Shown piece by piece: positions 16,818-27,300 of a DNA stretch of 39,044 nucleotides; position 1 is the stretch's first letter, and each line of letters opens with the position of its first letter. The translations under genes were made by a program, and so were the position numbers. Under the pieces are notes generated by a model. It made no database searches. It was not told the DNA's origin and saw only the letters and a program-made list of their open reading frames with translations. The DNA is from Mediterranea sp. (in: CFB group bacteria). GTDB taxonomy: Bacteria; Bacteroidota; Bacteroidia; Bacteroidales; Bacteroidaceae. Where the stretch lies: the NCBI GenBank assembly GCA_031261805.1, contig JAISIX010000133.1, positions 1 to 39,044 on the forward strand. Direction: 5' to 3'.

Positions 16818-17995
16818 CACTGCCCAACGATGCTACCCTGCGCTTTGCCCTCGCCCACCGCCACGACGACCCACGTACGCTGGCCTTGCAGGCTGCCCGC
16901 TACCCTGACGTGGATATGCCCGCCGCCCTGACGCAGATAGCCGGCCGGCAGGCGGCCGCCTCGAAACTCCCTTCGTGGGCCGAACGGGACGACGTGCTCT
17001 ACCCGCGCCACCTCTCGCTAGAACAATGCTCCTCGGAGGCTACCGCCCGCTACAAAGCCAGCCTGCTTGAGGGCGACTGCCTGGTCGACCTCACCGGTGG
17101 CTTTGGTATCGACTGCTATTTCCTTTCACAACGTTTTCGCCGCGCCACCTACGTGGAGCGACAGGCGGAGCTTTGCGAGCTGGCGGCCCACAACTTCGCC
17201 GCGCTGGGCCAGCCCCATATCCAGGTGTGCTACGCAGACGGCGTGGAGTACTTGGAGCGGATGGAGTCGGTAGATGCCCTTTTCCTCGACCCCGCCCGCC
17301 GCGACGGGCAGGGTGGCAAGGTAGTAGCCATCGGCGACTGTGAACCCGACGTGGCGGCACTGGAGCCGCTGCTCCTCACCAAAGCCCGGCGGGTATTGGT
17401 TAAGCTCTCGCCCATGCTCGACCTCTCGCTCGCCCTTCGTACCTTGCGCCATACCGCCGAAGCGCACATCGTATCGGTGCAGAACGAGTGCAAGGAGTTG
17501 CTCCTCCTCACCTCCGACGAGCTGCCGCCCGATGACGTGCCTATCCACTTAGTCAACCTCACACCCGGAGGAACCGTCGCCTTCAGCTTCACCCGCCGGC
17601 AAGAGCAACAAGCCGAGTGCCATTACACAGCCACCTTGGGTAGCTACCTCTACGAGCCCAATGCCTCCCTGCTGAAAGGCGGCGCTTTCCACAGCCTTGC
17701 TGTTACTTTTGGCTTGGCGAAGCTCCATCCCAACAGTCACCTCTACACCTCCGAGCACCAAGTCAAAGGCTTTCCCGGCCGCACCTTCCGCATCGTGGGC
17801 GAGTGTAGCCTCCATAAGAAAGAGGTCAAAGCCTGCCTTGGTCACCTGAAGCAAGCCAATCTCACCGTGCGAAACTTTCCCGCCTCCGTAGCCGAGCTGC
17901 GCAAGCGCTTGAAGCTGGCCGACGGAGGCGGGATTTACCTCTTCGCCACGACGATGAACGACGGGCGGCGGATACTTATTGAGTGCGAACCGTAA
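16814..17995 (+). CDS. class I SAM methyltransferase with THUMP-like C-terminal domain
   Basis: The 393-residue protein has an N-terminal helical domain with [20 protein letters not shown]. The Rossmann SAM motif I is [10 protein letters not shown] at residues 91-100, an acidic ribose-binding position follows at YVERQ, and the DPARR motif occurs in [15 protein letters not shown]. The C-terminal third (about 300-393) contains [11 protein letters not shown] and ends in the THUMP-like domain common in this Bacteroidetes family. Related proteins methylate RNA, but no substrate is known for this one. The ATG overlaps the mutS stop (ATGA), so translation is probably coupled, although the two jobs are not obviously linked. 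Its own stop lies 21 bases from the convergent GH2 stop. Confidence 0.85.
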   Translation: MTLPNDATLRFALAHRHDDPRTLALQAARYPDVDMPAALTQIAGRQAAASKLPSWAERDDVLYPRHLSLEQCSSEATARYKASLLEGDCLVDLTGGFGIDCYFLSQRFRRATYVERQAELCELAAHNFAALGQPHIQVCYADGVEYLERMESVDALFLDPARRDGQGGKVVAIGDCEPDVAALEPLLLTKARRVLVKLSPMLDLSLALRTLRHTAEAHIVSVQNECKELLLLTSDELPPDDVPIHLVNLTPGGTVAFSFTRRQEQQAECHYTATLGSYLYEPNASLLKGGAFHSLAVTFGLAKLHPNSHLYTSEHQVKGFPGRTFRIVGECSLHKKEVKACLGHLKQANLTVRNFPASVAELRKRLKLADGGGIYLFATTMNDGRRILIECEP

Positions 17996-18016
17996 CGTTT
18001 CCTTCGCTGAGGCGCT

Positions 18017-19846
18017 CTACCGTAGCGACTCGCAAATCTTTCGGTTGATGGTTCTCACGGCGGCTTCGTCGACCTTGATCATCTTCCGGTCGTAGGTCAT
18101 CAGGCCATTCACCTCGCCTTCCACGTCGGTGGTTTGCGTGTACACGCCGGCGGAGAAGCCTCGGGGAATGAGTTGGAGCAGCTGGTTGGCGTACTTCACG
18201 TACTCATCCGTCACCTCTTTGGAGGTGTTGAACTTCACGTATCCCCAGTTGCGGTCGGCAAACCAAAGGTGTTCTTTCACAGCCATGCCGATGCCGCCAT
18301 ACTCACCCAGCACGGTGGCGCGGGTGGGGTCGAAGAGGTAAAGGCTGGGGTTGGGGTAGTTGTGCAGGTCGAGGATGTCGCCGCAGGTGTAATGGTTGCC
18401 ACCGCTGGCGGGGTTCACCAAGCGGGAGGGGTCGTACTGCTTGGTCCACGCCACAATCTCGGGTGTCTTGAACTGTCCCCAAGCCTCATTGAACGGCACC
18501 CACACGCCGATGCAGGGGTTGGAGTACAGGCAGTCGATAATCTCTTTCCACTCCTTGCGATAGTTGGCTTCCGAAGCGGCCGAACGTACGGCCTCGGCTC
18601 CGTTGAAGTACTGGTGGCTCTGCCATTGCAGTCCATGTCCGCCACTGGGCATGTCCTGCCAAACGATAAGGCCGAGGCGGTCGCAATGTGTGTACCACAC
18701 GGCCGGCTCCACCTTGACATGCTTGCGCACCATGTTGAAACCGAAGTCTTTGGTCTTCTGCAGGTCGTATGCCAGTGCCTCGTCGGATGGGGCGGTGTAG
18801 AGTCCGTCGGGCCACCACCCTTGGTCGAGGGGGCCGAATTGGAAGTAATCCTTATTGTTGAGTTGCAAGCGTGTGATGCCTTCTTTGTCTTTGCCGATAG
18901 AGAACTTACGGAGCGCCGTATAGCTCTTTACCCGGTCGGCGACCTTGCCGTCGCGGTAAAGCGTCACCTCCATGTCGTACAGGAAAGGCGACTCGGGCGA
19001 CCACAGCTTGGCGTCGGCGGGCATCGTCAGTTCCACGGGCACGCCTCCCAAAGCGGCGCCTCGGGCCACGGTCTTTTTCCCATCAAGGAGGGTCACCTCC
19101 ACCCGTTCCGAGGCGGAGGCGGGTTCATCGCCGGTCAGCGCCTCGACGGTGACGGTATGTTGGTCTATGTCGGGCGTGGTCTTTAGGCGGGCGATGTAAT
19201 CCTTTCCCACCGGCTCCAGCCATACCGTCTGCCAGATGCCGCTCACGGCGGTGTACCAGATGCCTTCGGGCTTGCTCACCTGCTTGCCTCGCGGATGTTC
19301 GCTATGGTCGGTGGGGTCCCAAACCCTTACCACCAATTGGTTGGTGCCTTTCGTAGCCAGTGCGCCGGTGATGTTCAGGCTGAAAGGCGTGTAGCCTCCC
19401 GTGTGCCCGCCTACCTTCACGTCGTTCACCCATACGTCGGCTTTCCAGTCCACCGCGCCAAAGTGCAGCAACACCTGGCGGCCTTTCCAGCCCGAGGGGA
19501 GGGTGAAGGTACGCTGGTACCACAGTTCTTCTTGCTCGCCCACGTGCTTGCCCACGCCCGACAGGGCCGACTCGATGGCAAATGGTACCAATATCTGCCC
19601 TTGGTAGGTAGCTGGGGCCGACGAGCCTTTGGGGGCGATGGCATACTGCCACAGCCCGTTGAGGTTCTGCCAGTCGGGACGTTCCAGCAAGGGACGCGGG
19701 TATTCGGCCCACACGTTGTTCGGGTTGAGTTGTTCGCCCCATCGGGTCATGATCTTGCCGCCGGCGGGTTTCCACTGGGCGAACGTCGGGCTACAGGCCG
19801 CTAAGGCGAATAGCGCTGTCAGCAGTTGCTTTCTCATACGTGTCAT
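18017..19846 (-). CDS. glycoside hydrolase family 2 enzyme, exo-beta-glycosidase
   Basis: The 609-residue protein has the GH2 layout. After a signal (MTRMRKQLLTALFALAACSP; either a lipobox at LAAC or cleavage after FAQ) comes a jelly-roll sugar-binding domain with RPDWQNLNGLWQYAI, VPFAIESALSGVGK and VDWKADVWVNDVKVGGHTGG. An Ig-like middle domain and a TIM barrel follow. The acid/base is probably E454 in FNEAWG and the nucleophile E515 in LGEYGG. It is short for GH2 because the extra C-terminal domains of LacZ-like members are absent. Beta-galactosidase, mannosidase or glucuronidase activity cannot be told apart here. It is the last gene of PUL 1, 21 bases after GH31, and an ATG three codons in is an alternative start. 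Confidence 0.88.
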   Translation of the reverse strand: MTRMRKQLLTALFALAACSPTFAQWKPAGGKIMTRWGEQLNPNNVWAEYPRPLLERPDWQNLNGLWQYAIAPKGSSAPATYQGQILVPFAIESALSGVGKHVGEQEELWYQRTFTLPSGWKGRQVLLHFGAVDWKADVWVNDVKVGGHTGGYTPFSLNITGALATKGTNQLVVRVWDPTDHSEHPRGKQVSKPEGIWYTAVSGIWQTVWLEPVGKDYIARLKTTPDIDQHTVTVEALTGDEPASASERVEVTLLDGKKTVARGAALGGVPVELTMPADAKLWSPESPFLYDMEVTLYRDGKVADRVKSYTALRKFSIGKDKEGITRLQLNNKDYFQFGPLDQGWWPDGLYTAPSDEALAYDLQKTKDFGFNMVRKHVKVEPAVWYTHCDRLGLIVWQDMPSGGHGLQWQSHQYFNGAEAVRSAASEANYRKEWKEIIDCLYSNPCIGVWVPFNEAWGQFKTPEIVAWTKQYDPSRLVNPASGGNHYTCGDILDLHNYPNPSLYLFDPTRATVLGEYGGIGMAVKEHLWFADRNWGYVKFNTSKEVTDEYVKYANQLLQLIPRGFSAGVYTQTTDVEGEVNGLMTYDRKMIKVDEAAVRTINRKICESLR

Positions 19847-19867
19847 TCGTTTTATAATTATCTATTG

Positions 19868-22429
19868 TTATTTCTGCCAGTTCACGGTCTGTAGGAATGC
19901 CTTCGTGTTCGCCTCGTTCAGTCCTTGCTCTTTCAGCAGGTCGGGCAGGCGGTGGTAGCTTGTCCAGAAGGCGGCCGCCAGTGCCGGGAGTTGTTGGGGC
20001 GCATAGCCTATCGCCTCGCAGAGGCTGCCCATCTGTCCCAGTTCTTCCTTGAAGCAGATTCCTGCGTCGTGATACTTCAGCTGCTCCATCGCCTTGGCTA
20101 CCCGACGGGCGGCGGCAGGTAGACCATCTACCTCGGCTTTCTGCCCGGATGGATAGGTTATCTTGACTACCTTTTCGTGGCTGCAGTCGGCATCGGGTAG
20201 GTCGACAAGGAGTGCCAACCCCTCGCCGTCGTATTGATACTTGGCCGGTGCGCCATCTACGGTGACCGACTGTGGCATGAGTGCCGACAGCACCTTGACT
20301 TGGAACGTGCGGCGCTCCGTCATGCCTTGGTAGTGACCTGTGCGTGCGCCGATGACGATAGTTTGCACGTTGCCCTCGCGCGAGGTGGTGATGGGCGTGG
20401 TGGCATACTGGCTCATGTATTGCTTGTCGTTGCCGTTGTCCTCGTACAGACTGAAGGAGGAACCCTTGGCGTCGCTGGTGGGAAAGAGTGTCACTACCAT
20501 CTCCTCGTCGTTGCCGTTGAGGTTCATCACCCGGTCGTTGTACATCGGGAGCACGGCGCCCGCCTTCACATAGATGGGGTATTCGTCGATGGCAAAGTTG
20601 CGCTCTATCGTCCGTCCGCCTTGGAGGAGCGTCCCCGTGGACCATTCGTACCACTCTCCGGCGGGCAGCCAGAGGCGACGGGTAGCATAGCCGTTTTGTG
20701 CGGGAGCGGTGATGGGGGCCACGAGGATGTGATCGCCAAACATATACTCGTTGCGGAAGTCATAAGCCTCTTTGGCCTCGGGATAGTCGTAGTAGAGCGG
20801 GCGGCAGAGTGATACGCCGGTATCGGTCGCCTCGCGTGCCATGGTATATATATAAGGTGCCAGCTCGTAGCGTAGGCGGATGGTCTGTCGGATGATGCCG
20901 CAATACTCCTTGCCGAATACCCACGGCTCCTTGTTCATCTGGGCATTCTTCTGCGAGTGGGTGCGCATGATGGGGCTAAGGGCGCCGAACTGCAGCCAGC
21001 GCACGTACATCTCCGGGTCTATGTGGTTGCCGATATGCCCGCCGAGGTCGTGCCCCCAGTATCCATAAAGCACGTTGGAGGCGGTGGCGTTGAAGTAGGG
21101 CTGGTAGTCGAGCGACTTCCACGAAGAGACGGCATCGCCCGAGAAGCCTATCTGGTAGCGGTGGTTGCCCAGTCCGCCCCAGCGGTGGAAAATCATGGGA
21201 CGTGTGTCGCGTTTCTTCTCCATCTCGCTGAAGAAGACGTAGTTGAGCCACCACGTATTGCTAAGGCCTTTCACCTTGGCATCGTTGGGGTTCTGTTGCC
21301 AGTCGAGCCACCAGAAGTCAACGCCCTCTTTCTGCATGGGGGTGAGAATCTCCTTGAACATGCTCTTGATGAACCGTTTGTCGGAGCTGACCCACGGGAC
21401 AGTCTGCTTGCTTTGCGGGTCGATGTCCATATCGCGTGCCACCTCGGGATACTTCTCCTCGTAGGCGGCCACGCCGTCGGCGGGGTGCAGGTTAAGGGTT
21501 ACCTTCAGGTCGTTCTGTTTCAGGTAGCCGATGAAGCGGGCGGGGTTGGGGAAGAGGTCCTTGTTCCAGGTCCATCCGGTCCATCCGCCTTTGCCCGGTT
21601 CGGTGTAGTGCCAGTCCATGTCCACCACCATCACGTCGAGCGGGATTTGGTAAGTGTGGAAGTTGTCCACCAATTGCCGGAACTCCTTGTCGGAGTAGAG
21701 CCAGTAGCGCGACCACCAATAGCCAAAGGCGTAGCGGGGCGGCAGGGGCACACGTCCGGCGAAGCGGGTGAAGTCCTTGAGTGCTGCCTTGTAGTCGTGC
21801 CCGTAGGCCAGGAAGTACCAGTCTTGCCGGTCGCCACCCTCCTCGGGCCGCTGCTTCACCCAGCCCCAGTCGGGGTCGTTGTCGAAGAGGAAGTTTTTCG
21901 AGTCGTCGATGAGTGTCCAGCCATCGGTGGCCAGCAGGCCGTCTTCCAGCTTCATCTTGGAGTTTTGGGGCGAGTCGCGCACGTAGCCATGTGTCTGTGT
22001 GTCACCGTCGAACCCGTCGAGGGTGCGGGAGGTCCCTTTCAGGTTGCCTTTCTGCACGGTGCCGGGCTTCCAGCTAAAGGGGAGCATCCCCTTGGCGGAG
22101 GTGATGGAGAGGTTCTTCTCCGTGAAGGATCCGCTTCCTTTGCGGTAGCGCACCTTCATCTTCGAGGTGCTGATTTCTACCCAGCTGCCGCTGCTCTTCA
22201 CTTTATACTCTACCGCCGAATAGGTACGTTGTACGGCCACAAACGAGGGGTTGTCGGTAAACTTCCCGTCGGGGGCGTACTCCAGACGGAGCGCCCCGTC
22301 GGCGATGACGGTGAAGCGCGTCTGACCGTCGGTGTAGGCGATGTTCTTTTGCATCCCGCCTTGCGCCTGCAAGATCAGTAGCGTGCTTTGCAGGAGGCAG
22401 AGCAGGAGGAGGATTCTTTTTTTAATCAT
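19868..22429 (-). CDS. glycoside hydrolase family 31 enzyme, alpha-glycosidase
   Basis: The 853-residue protein starts with signal peptide MIKKRILLLLCLLQSTLLIL, cut near QAQG. The in-frame ATG at 22462 would put 11 residues before it, so 22429 is preferred. An N-terminal galactose-mutarotase-like domain leads into the GH31 barrel. There VVDMDWHY, the nucleophile D376 in WWLDWQQ and the acid/base D432 in GFSGDAVSSW are visible, along with HDLGGHIG and PIMRTHS. A DUF5110-type beta domain follows, and an extra helical tail of about 85 residues closes the protein. The WLDWQQ form differs from the DxxE-type sequence of classical alpha-glucosidases, so the specificity (glucose, galactose, xylose, N-acetylgalactosamine) is open. 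It lies between susD and GH2 in PUL 1. Confidence 0.9.
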   Translation of the reverse strand: MIKKRILLLLCLLQSTLLILQAQGGMQKNIAYTDGQTRFTVIADGALRLEYAPDGKFTDNPSFVAVQRTYSAVEYKVKSSGSWVEISTSKMKVRYRKGSGSFTEKNLSITSAKGMLPFSWKPGTVQKGNLKGTSRTLDGFDGDTQTHGYVRDSPQNSKMKLEDGLLATDGWTLIDDSKNFLFDNDPDWGWVKQRPEEGGDRQDWYFLAYGHDYKAALKDFTRFAGRVPLPPRYAFGYWWSRYWLYSDKEFRQLVDNFHTYQIPLDVMVVDMDWHYTEPGKGGWTGWTWNKDLFPNPARFIGYLKQNDLKVTLNLHPADGVAAYEEKYPEVARDMDIDPQSKQTVPWVSSDKRFIKSMFKEILTPMQKEGVDFWWLDWQQNPNDAKVKGLSNTWWLNYVFFSEMEKKRDTRPMIFHRWGGLGNHRYQIGFSGDAVSSWKSLDYQPYFNATASNVLYGYWGHDLGGHIGNHIDPEMYVRWLQFGALSPIMRTHSQKNAQMNKEPWVFGKEYCGIIRQTIRLRYELAPYIYTMAREATDTGVSLCRPLYYDYPEAKEAYDFRNEYMFGDHILVAPITAPAQNGYATRRLWLPAGEWYEWSTGTLLQGGRTIERNFAIDEYPIYVKAGAVLPMYNDRVMNLNGNDEEMVVTLFPTSDAKGSSFSLYEDNGNDKQYMSQYATTPITTSREGNVQTIVIGARTGHYQGMTERRTFQVKVLSALMPQSVTVDGAPAKYQYDGEGLALLVDLPDADCSHEKVVKITYPSGQKAEVDGLPAAARRVAKAMEQLKYHDAGICFKEELGQMGSLCEAIGYAPQQLPALAAAFWTSYHRLPDLLKEQGLNEANTKAFLQTVNWQK

Positions 22430-22540
22430 AATTATATGGGTAGTTAATGGTCTGGTTAGCACGTAGCAACGTACAAATATAGCTATTTCTGTAAACTTAT
22501 GGCGCAGATAACCAGCAATCTACGCCATAAGTCTACAGAA

Positions 22541-24292
22541 TTATCTCGGATCTTCGTACCCCGGGTTCTGCTTGAGGTTGAGGTCTGCTTGGAGCGTTTT
22601 CTTGGAAAGAGGTAATATCTCGGTGTGTGTATCAGCATCAGGTTGCTTGTCCCACCACGTACCTTGGCTGAACCTATTCCAACGGATAAGGTCGGTGCGG
22701 CGACGTCCTTCGGCGCAGAATTCACGCATCCATTCGTCGAGCAACTCGTCTTCGGTCAATATTACGTTCCCATCGGGCTGATAGAGGTACTCTTGCCATT
22801 TATCCTCAGGATAGTAGCGCTTACGCACGGTGTTCAATAGTGTGCCTGCGCTTTGCACGTCACCAGCCCGGAATTTGCATTCTGCTAATGAGTAGTAAAT
22901 CTCGGCTAAACGAATTTCTGTATAATCGGCCTCAATGGCACCTGGGTCGCCATCCCTATAGAAGGGGTATTTCACTACATGCCAACCCGAATTGTGGTCG
23001 GCATGGTCTATATTCGAGACCTTATCATCGATGATAGCATCGGGAGCCGCACCCAAGAATTTGCCAACTTGGTCGCGTATATAAAGCGTATAACCATCGC
23101 CAGGCTTCTTTACTCGCTTGATATTTCCTTGGTCATCTTTATATTCCAAATAGCCATATAGGAACATACCTTCACGTGTGCTGGGAGCGTCTAAGTTCTT
23201 ATAAAGTTTTAGGCGTACATCCTCTGGATATTTCTTAAACTTGGCAACTGGCCGTCCTAAAGTAAACGTATAAGGATTACCATCTACATCTAAGCTGGGT
23301 TGCAATGCAAACTTAGGATTCGAGTTACCCCAGCTCTTAAACCCTAAGTAGTTGCCTACAAGTCCAGGCATACTCCACCAATACATATCGTTACCATAAT
23401 GCCAGTGGGCACGAGAGTATGCACCCGTAAAGGCATAGATTACCTCGTCACTATTGACGTTATCCCAATCATAAGGGGCATCCCATCGGGTATCTATCTT
23501 GTAAGGGCCATATTTGCCGCTGATGATATCTTCGGCATATTGGGCACATTCAGTGTACATGGGCTTGCCTATCCATTTTTCGGCATTTAGGTATAAGCGT
23601 ACTAATAGCGAGGCTGCTCCTGCCTTATTCCATAACCCTTGGTCCAACTGATTGCCGCCTAAAGCTGCTTTTTGGGGCAACAATTCCAGACACTCTTTCA
23701 ACTCCTTCTCTATAAAGTTGAACATATCCTGTGGAGATACTTGTCCTACCGAATTCTTTGAAGCGTCAAGGCTGACAGCTAATGGGATATTCCGGTATAA
23801 ATCCAGTGCGCGTATGTAGAACCAAGCACGTAAGGTCCTTAGCCCTGCCGAGAAACCATCAAAATCGGCTTGAGTAAAACCGAACTGCTCAGGGTTGAGC
23901 TTGGACAGGTCCTCTATCGAGGAGTTACAGAACATGACCCCTTCAAATAGGGCATCCCAACAAGCCTTGGACGGTTCGTCGTCTTCTATATTCCAAGTGT
24001 GATAATGCACCCTTTCAAATATGCCTTCATTATACCAGTCCTGCTCCCTATTGTATGTAGCCATCTCATCGCTGGAGTTTTCCTGCACTTCGTAGGTCGC
24101 TCCTACGGACCAGAAGGCATGTTCGTAAGGACGGAATGCACCACGTATCACATCATCGTGTGTCTGGTAGAAATTCTCTGAACCTATGGTGTCATAAAGC
24201 TTTTCGGACAGATCCGTGCAAGAGGTCATGAGCATCAAACCTAAGGATGCAACGCCTCCATATATGTATTTTACACAATTATTCATATTCAT
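22541..24292 (-). CDS. SusD/RagB family nutrient-binding lipoprotein (PUL 1)
   Basis: SusD-like proteins sit on the cell surface and close like a lid over the SusC channel to hold glycans. The 583-residue protein has a lipoprotein signal (LGLMLMTSCTDLSE) and typical helical tetratricopeptide-like regions, for example LRTLRAWFYIRALDLYRNIP. The C-terminal half carries the family motifs EIRLAEIYYSLAECKFRAGD, LLNTVRKRYY and LDEWMREFCAEGRRRTDLIRW. It starts 13 bases after the susC stop. The DNA is near 40-45% GC, well below GH31 and GH2 downstream, which suggests that it came with the AT-rich part of susC. A gap of 111 bases separates it from GH31. The ligand cannot be deduced. Confidence 0.94.
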   Translation of the reverse strand: MNMNNCVKYIYGGVASLGLMLMTSCTDLSEKLYDTIGSENFYQTHDDVIRGAFRPYEHAFWSVGATYEVQENSSDEMATYNREQDWYNEGIFERVHYHTWNIEDDEPSKACWDALFEGVMFCNSSIEDLSKLNPEQFGFTQADFDGFSAGLRTLRAWFYIRALDLYRNIPLAVSLDASKNSVGQVSPQDMFNFIEKELKECLELLPQKAALGGNQLDQGLWNKAGAASLLVRLYLNAEKWIGKPMYTECAQYAEDIISGKYGPYKIDTRWDAPYDWDNVNSDEVIYAFTGAYSRAHWHYGNDMYWWSMPGLVGNYLGFKSWGNSNPKFALQPSLDVDGNPYTFTLGRPVAKFKKYPEDVRLKLYKNLDAPSTREGMFLYGYLEYKDDQGNIKRVKKPGDGYTLYIRDQVGKFLGAAPDAIIDDKVSNIDHADHNSGWHVVKYPFYRDGDPGAIEADYTEIRLAEIYYSLAECKFRAGDVQSAGTLLNTVRKRYYPEDKWQEYLYQPDGNVILTEDELLDEWMREFCAEGRRRTDLIRWNRFSQGTWWDKQPDADTHTEILPLSKKTLQADLNLKQNPGYEDPR

Positions 24293-24305
24293 ATTTTTAT
24301 ATAGG

Positions 24306-27300
24306 TTAAAAACTTATCTGTGCGCCCAACATAAACTGACGAGTAGAAGGATAATACTTGTTGCTTCCGTTAAATGTGCTGGGAGTCAGTCCGTTGACAG
24401 GGTATTGCGCAGGGTCTATTCCACTAAATCCAGTAATGGTAAATAAGTTGCGAGCTGTGGCATATACTCTAACTCTGTCCAGCCATTTATTCTTTGGAAG
24501 ATTCAACGTGTAACCCAAACTGCACATATCCAGTTTCACGTAGTCTCCTTTTTCTATAAAATAATCGATATTACAATTATCCGCATTTGTCAATGCGGCA
24601 TTTTTCGTGTACGATTTCATCATCGTATTATAACTGGCATTGACCCGCTGCAAAGCAAAATACATATCATGTATATTGTATATGTCGAAGCCAAAAGCTC
24701 CAGTAAAGAACAAAGTAAGGTCGAAGTTCTTATAAGTGAACACGTTGTTCCATGAGGCTGTTACCCAAGGGAGACCATTGCCTGTTACGGCCTTGTCAGA
24801 TGTTGTTGCATTGCTTATTGGAATCACCTCATTATCTTTGTTATATACAAGCCAATTGCCGGTGTCGTCTACTCCAGCGTATCTATAAGTAAAGAAGTTA
24901 CCAACCCTCTGCCCCTCTTGAATACGTACCAATTGCCCCGGAGAGCCTGGGTTGGACATGGAACACAAGTCGTAATAGCTTTGTCCATGAAATATCTGGT
25001 TAGAGAAGTGGAGAAATTTGTTATTGTCAGTAGCCCCTACTAAGGTGGTAGTCCAACTGAAGTCTTTGGTGCGTATGGCATCATAGGTCAGTTGAAACTC
25101 GAAGCCTGTATTGCGCATCGTTCCTACATTGGCATAGATGGTGCCCCAAAGATATGGAGGTGTCGATACGTCATAGTCACCTAACAAATCTTGTTGTTTG
25201 CGACTGTAATAGTTGAAACTGCCGGATAGCTTTCCAAACAAAGCGAAATCAATGCCTATGTTCCAGTTAACCCCCTTCTCCCATTTCAAATTGGGGTTTG
25301 GGTTGATGTTTGGTCCCCATCCAGTGTACCATTTACCTTTGTAATAAATGCCACTATAACTCCCATAGGTAGGAAGCGATTTGTAAGGAGAAAAATCTTG
25401 ATTGCCTGTCATACCAAAGTCTGCACGAATCTTCAAGTCGTTAATCCATTTAACCCCTTTCAGAAAAGGTTCGTCACTGATGCGCCACCCTGCGGATATA
25501 GCAGGGAAATAGCCCCATTTGTGATTGGCTCCAAATTTGGATGACCCTTCATAACGCAAAGATGCTGTCATCAGATAACGTTTTTGATAATCGTATGTTA
25601 CACGTCCAAAGAATGCGATTAATTTGGAACTATTACGCCATGACCCCATTTCGTTCATGCCTTCTTCTTTGGCATATTCTCCGGAGTTTAAGTTGTCCCA
25701 AGTCAAGGCATCCGACGCAAAGTCCTTATTATTGGCATTGAATCCGTAGTTCATAAACTGCTGATAGGAATACCCTCCCAAGAACCCAAAGTTATGCCCA
25801 TTCTTTTCTAATCCATAATTAACCGTCCATTCTAAGGATTCATCCCGCTCTTTAGTCAACTTCTGCGAGGCTTCCCCGTCTTTGTCTGAACCTTGTGCGA
25901 TTTCTTCCGTGTTCCACGATGGCTTGAACGTATAGTAATGGTCGTTATTGAGTTTTTGCCCAATGGTGACTTGAGTGCTTAACCGATGCCCCTCAAGCCT
26001 GCCTTTCGAGAGGAGTGGCAACAGGTTTAACTTTGCTGTAAAGTCCCAATCCACATTCAAGTATTCATGATAATCCTTGGCGGTTTTCAATCGTTCAACA
26101 GGATTGAACATGTCATCGCCGGAGAACCAAGTATATTTCTGTCCCATGGGGTCAGAGGCATCTTTTATAGGCATCGTTGGGTTGGCTCTCAGCGCTTGTT
26201 TGAAAGCATCCACATCTGTAGAATTGGCCTTGATGACACGTGGTGTGACATTCCCCGAGAACTTAAACAGTCCACTGCGCGTGGTATGGTCGAAGCCGAT
26301 GCGAGTCCCATAATCCAAACGAGTAGAACGCAAATCAATTCCTTTCGCATCACGGATATCCGTGGTTACGCGGTAGCTACTGTTTTCATTGCCTCCCGCC
26401 ACGCTAATGCTATGCGTTTGGGTATATCCCACGCGGGTTATTTCTTTGAACCAATCCGTATTGGATCCATAATCGGTGCTCAAGCCAGTATCTACCCTAT
26501 ATTTGCGAAATTCATCGGCATTGAGAACTTCCAATTCGCGTTCAGGCAAATTAATGGCGATGGTACCATTGTATTCTGTATGTACTTTGCCATCTTTGGT
26601 GCCACGTTTGGTCGTTACAAGCACTACGCCGTTACTACCACGAGTGCCATAGATTGCAGAGGCTGCACCGTCCTTCAACACGTCGATGGAGGCGATGTCG
26701 TTGGGATTAACGCTGTCAAGATTGCCGCCCGGTACGCCATCAATTACAATCAAAGGGCCTAAGCCGGCGTTACGAGAGGAGATTCCTCGGATTTGGATAC
26801 TGGCGTTGTTGTTGGGGTCACCCATCTGCGTGTTGTTGATGGATACGCCCGGAATCTTGCCCTGTATCTGCATGGCGGGGTCGTGTGAGTTGGACTGCAG
26901 GAAGTCTTTCTCCCCCACGTGTCCGATGGCGGAGGTCAGCTCTTTCTTGTCCATCGTGCCGTAGCCGATGACGACTACCTCGTTGAGCTTCTGCACATCC
27001 TCTCGCAGGGAGATGTTGAGCGTTTGTCGCCCGTTAACGGCTACCTCCTGCGTGGTGTAGCCGATGTACGACACCACTAAGGTGCCTTTGGTGTTGGTCA
27101 GGATGCTGAAGTTGCCATCAATGTCGGTGATGACTCCTTGGTCGGTGCCTTTGGCGGCGATGCTGGCGCCGATGACAGGCTCGCCCGAAGAGGCGTCCTT
27201 GACTGTACCTTTCACCGTGGCTTGTTGCGCCGTGGCCGTCGGTATTCCTACCGTAAAAAGAAAAACTGCTGTGAGCAAAAGAAATACTTTTCTTTTCGTC

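Noticed and set aside
15396-16820. Long open frame (474 codons) opposite mutS
   Set aside because: Antisense shadow of mutS codon bias, with no recognisable motifs.
20957-22381. Long open frame (474 codons) opposite the GH31 gene
   Set aside because: Same cause; the composition is dominated by Val, Gly, His and Glu from reversed codons.
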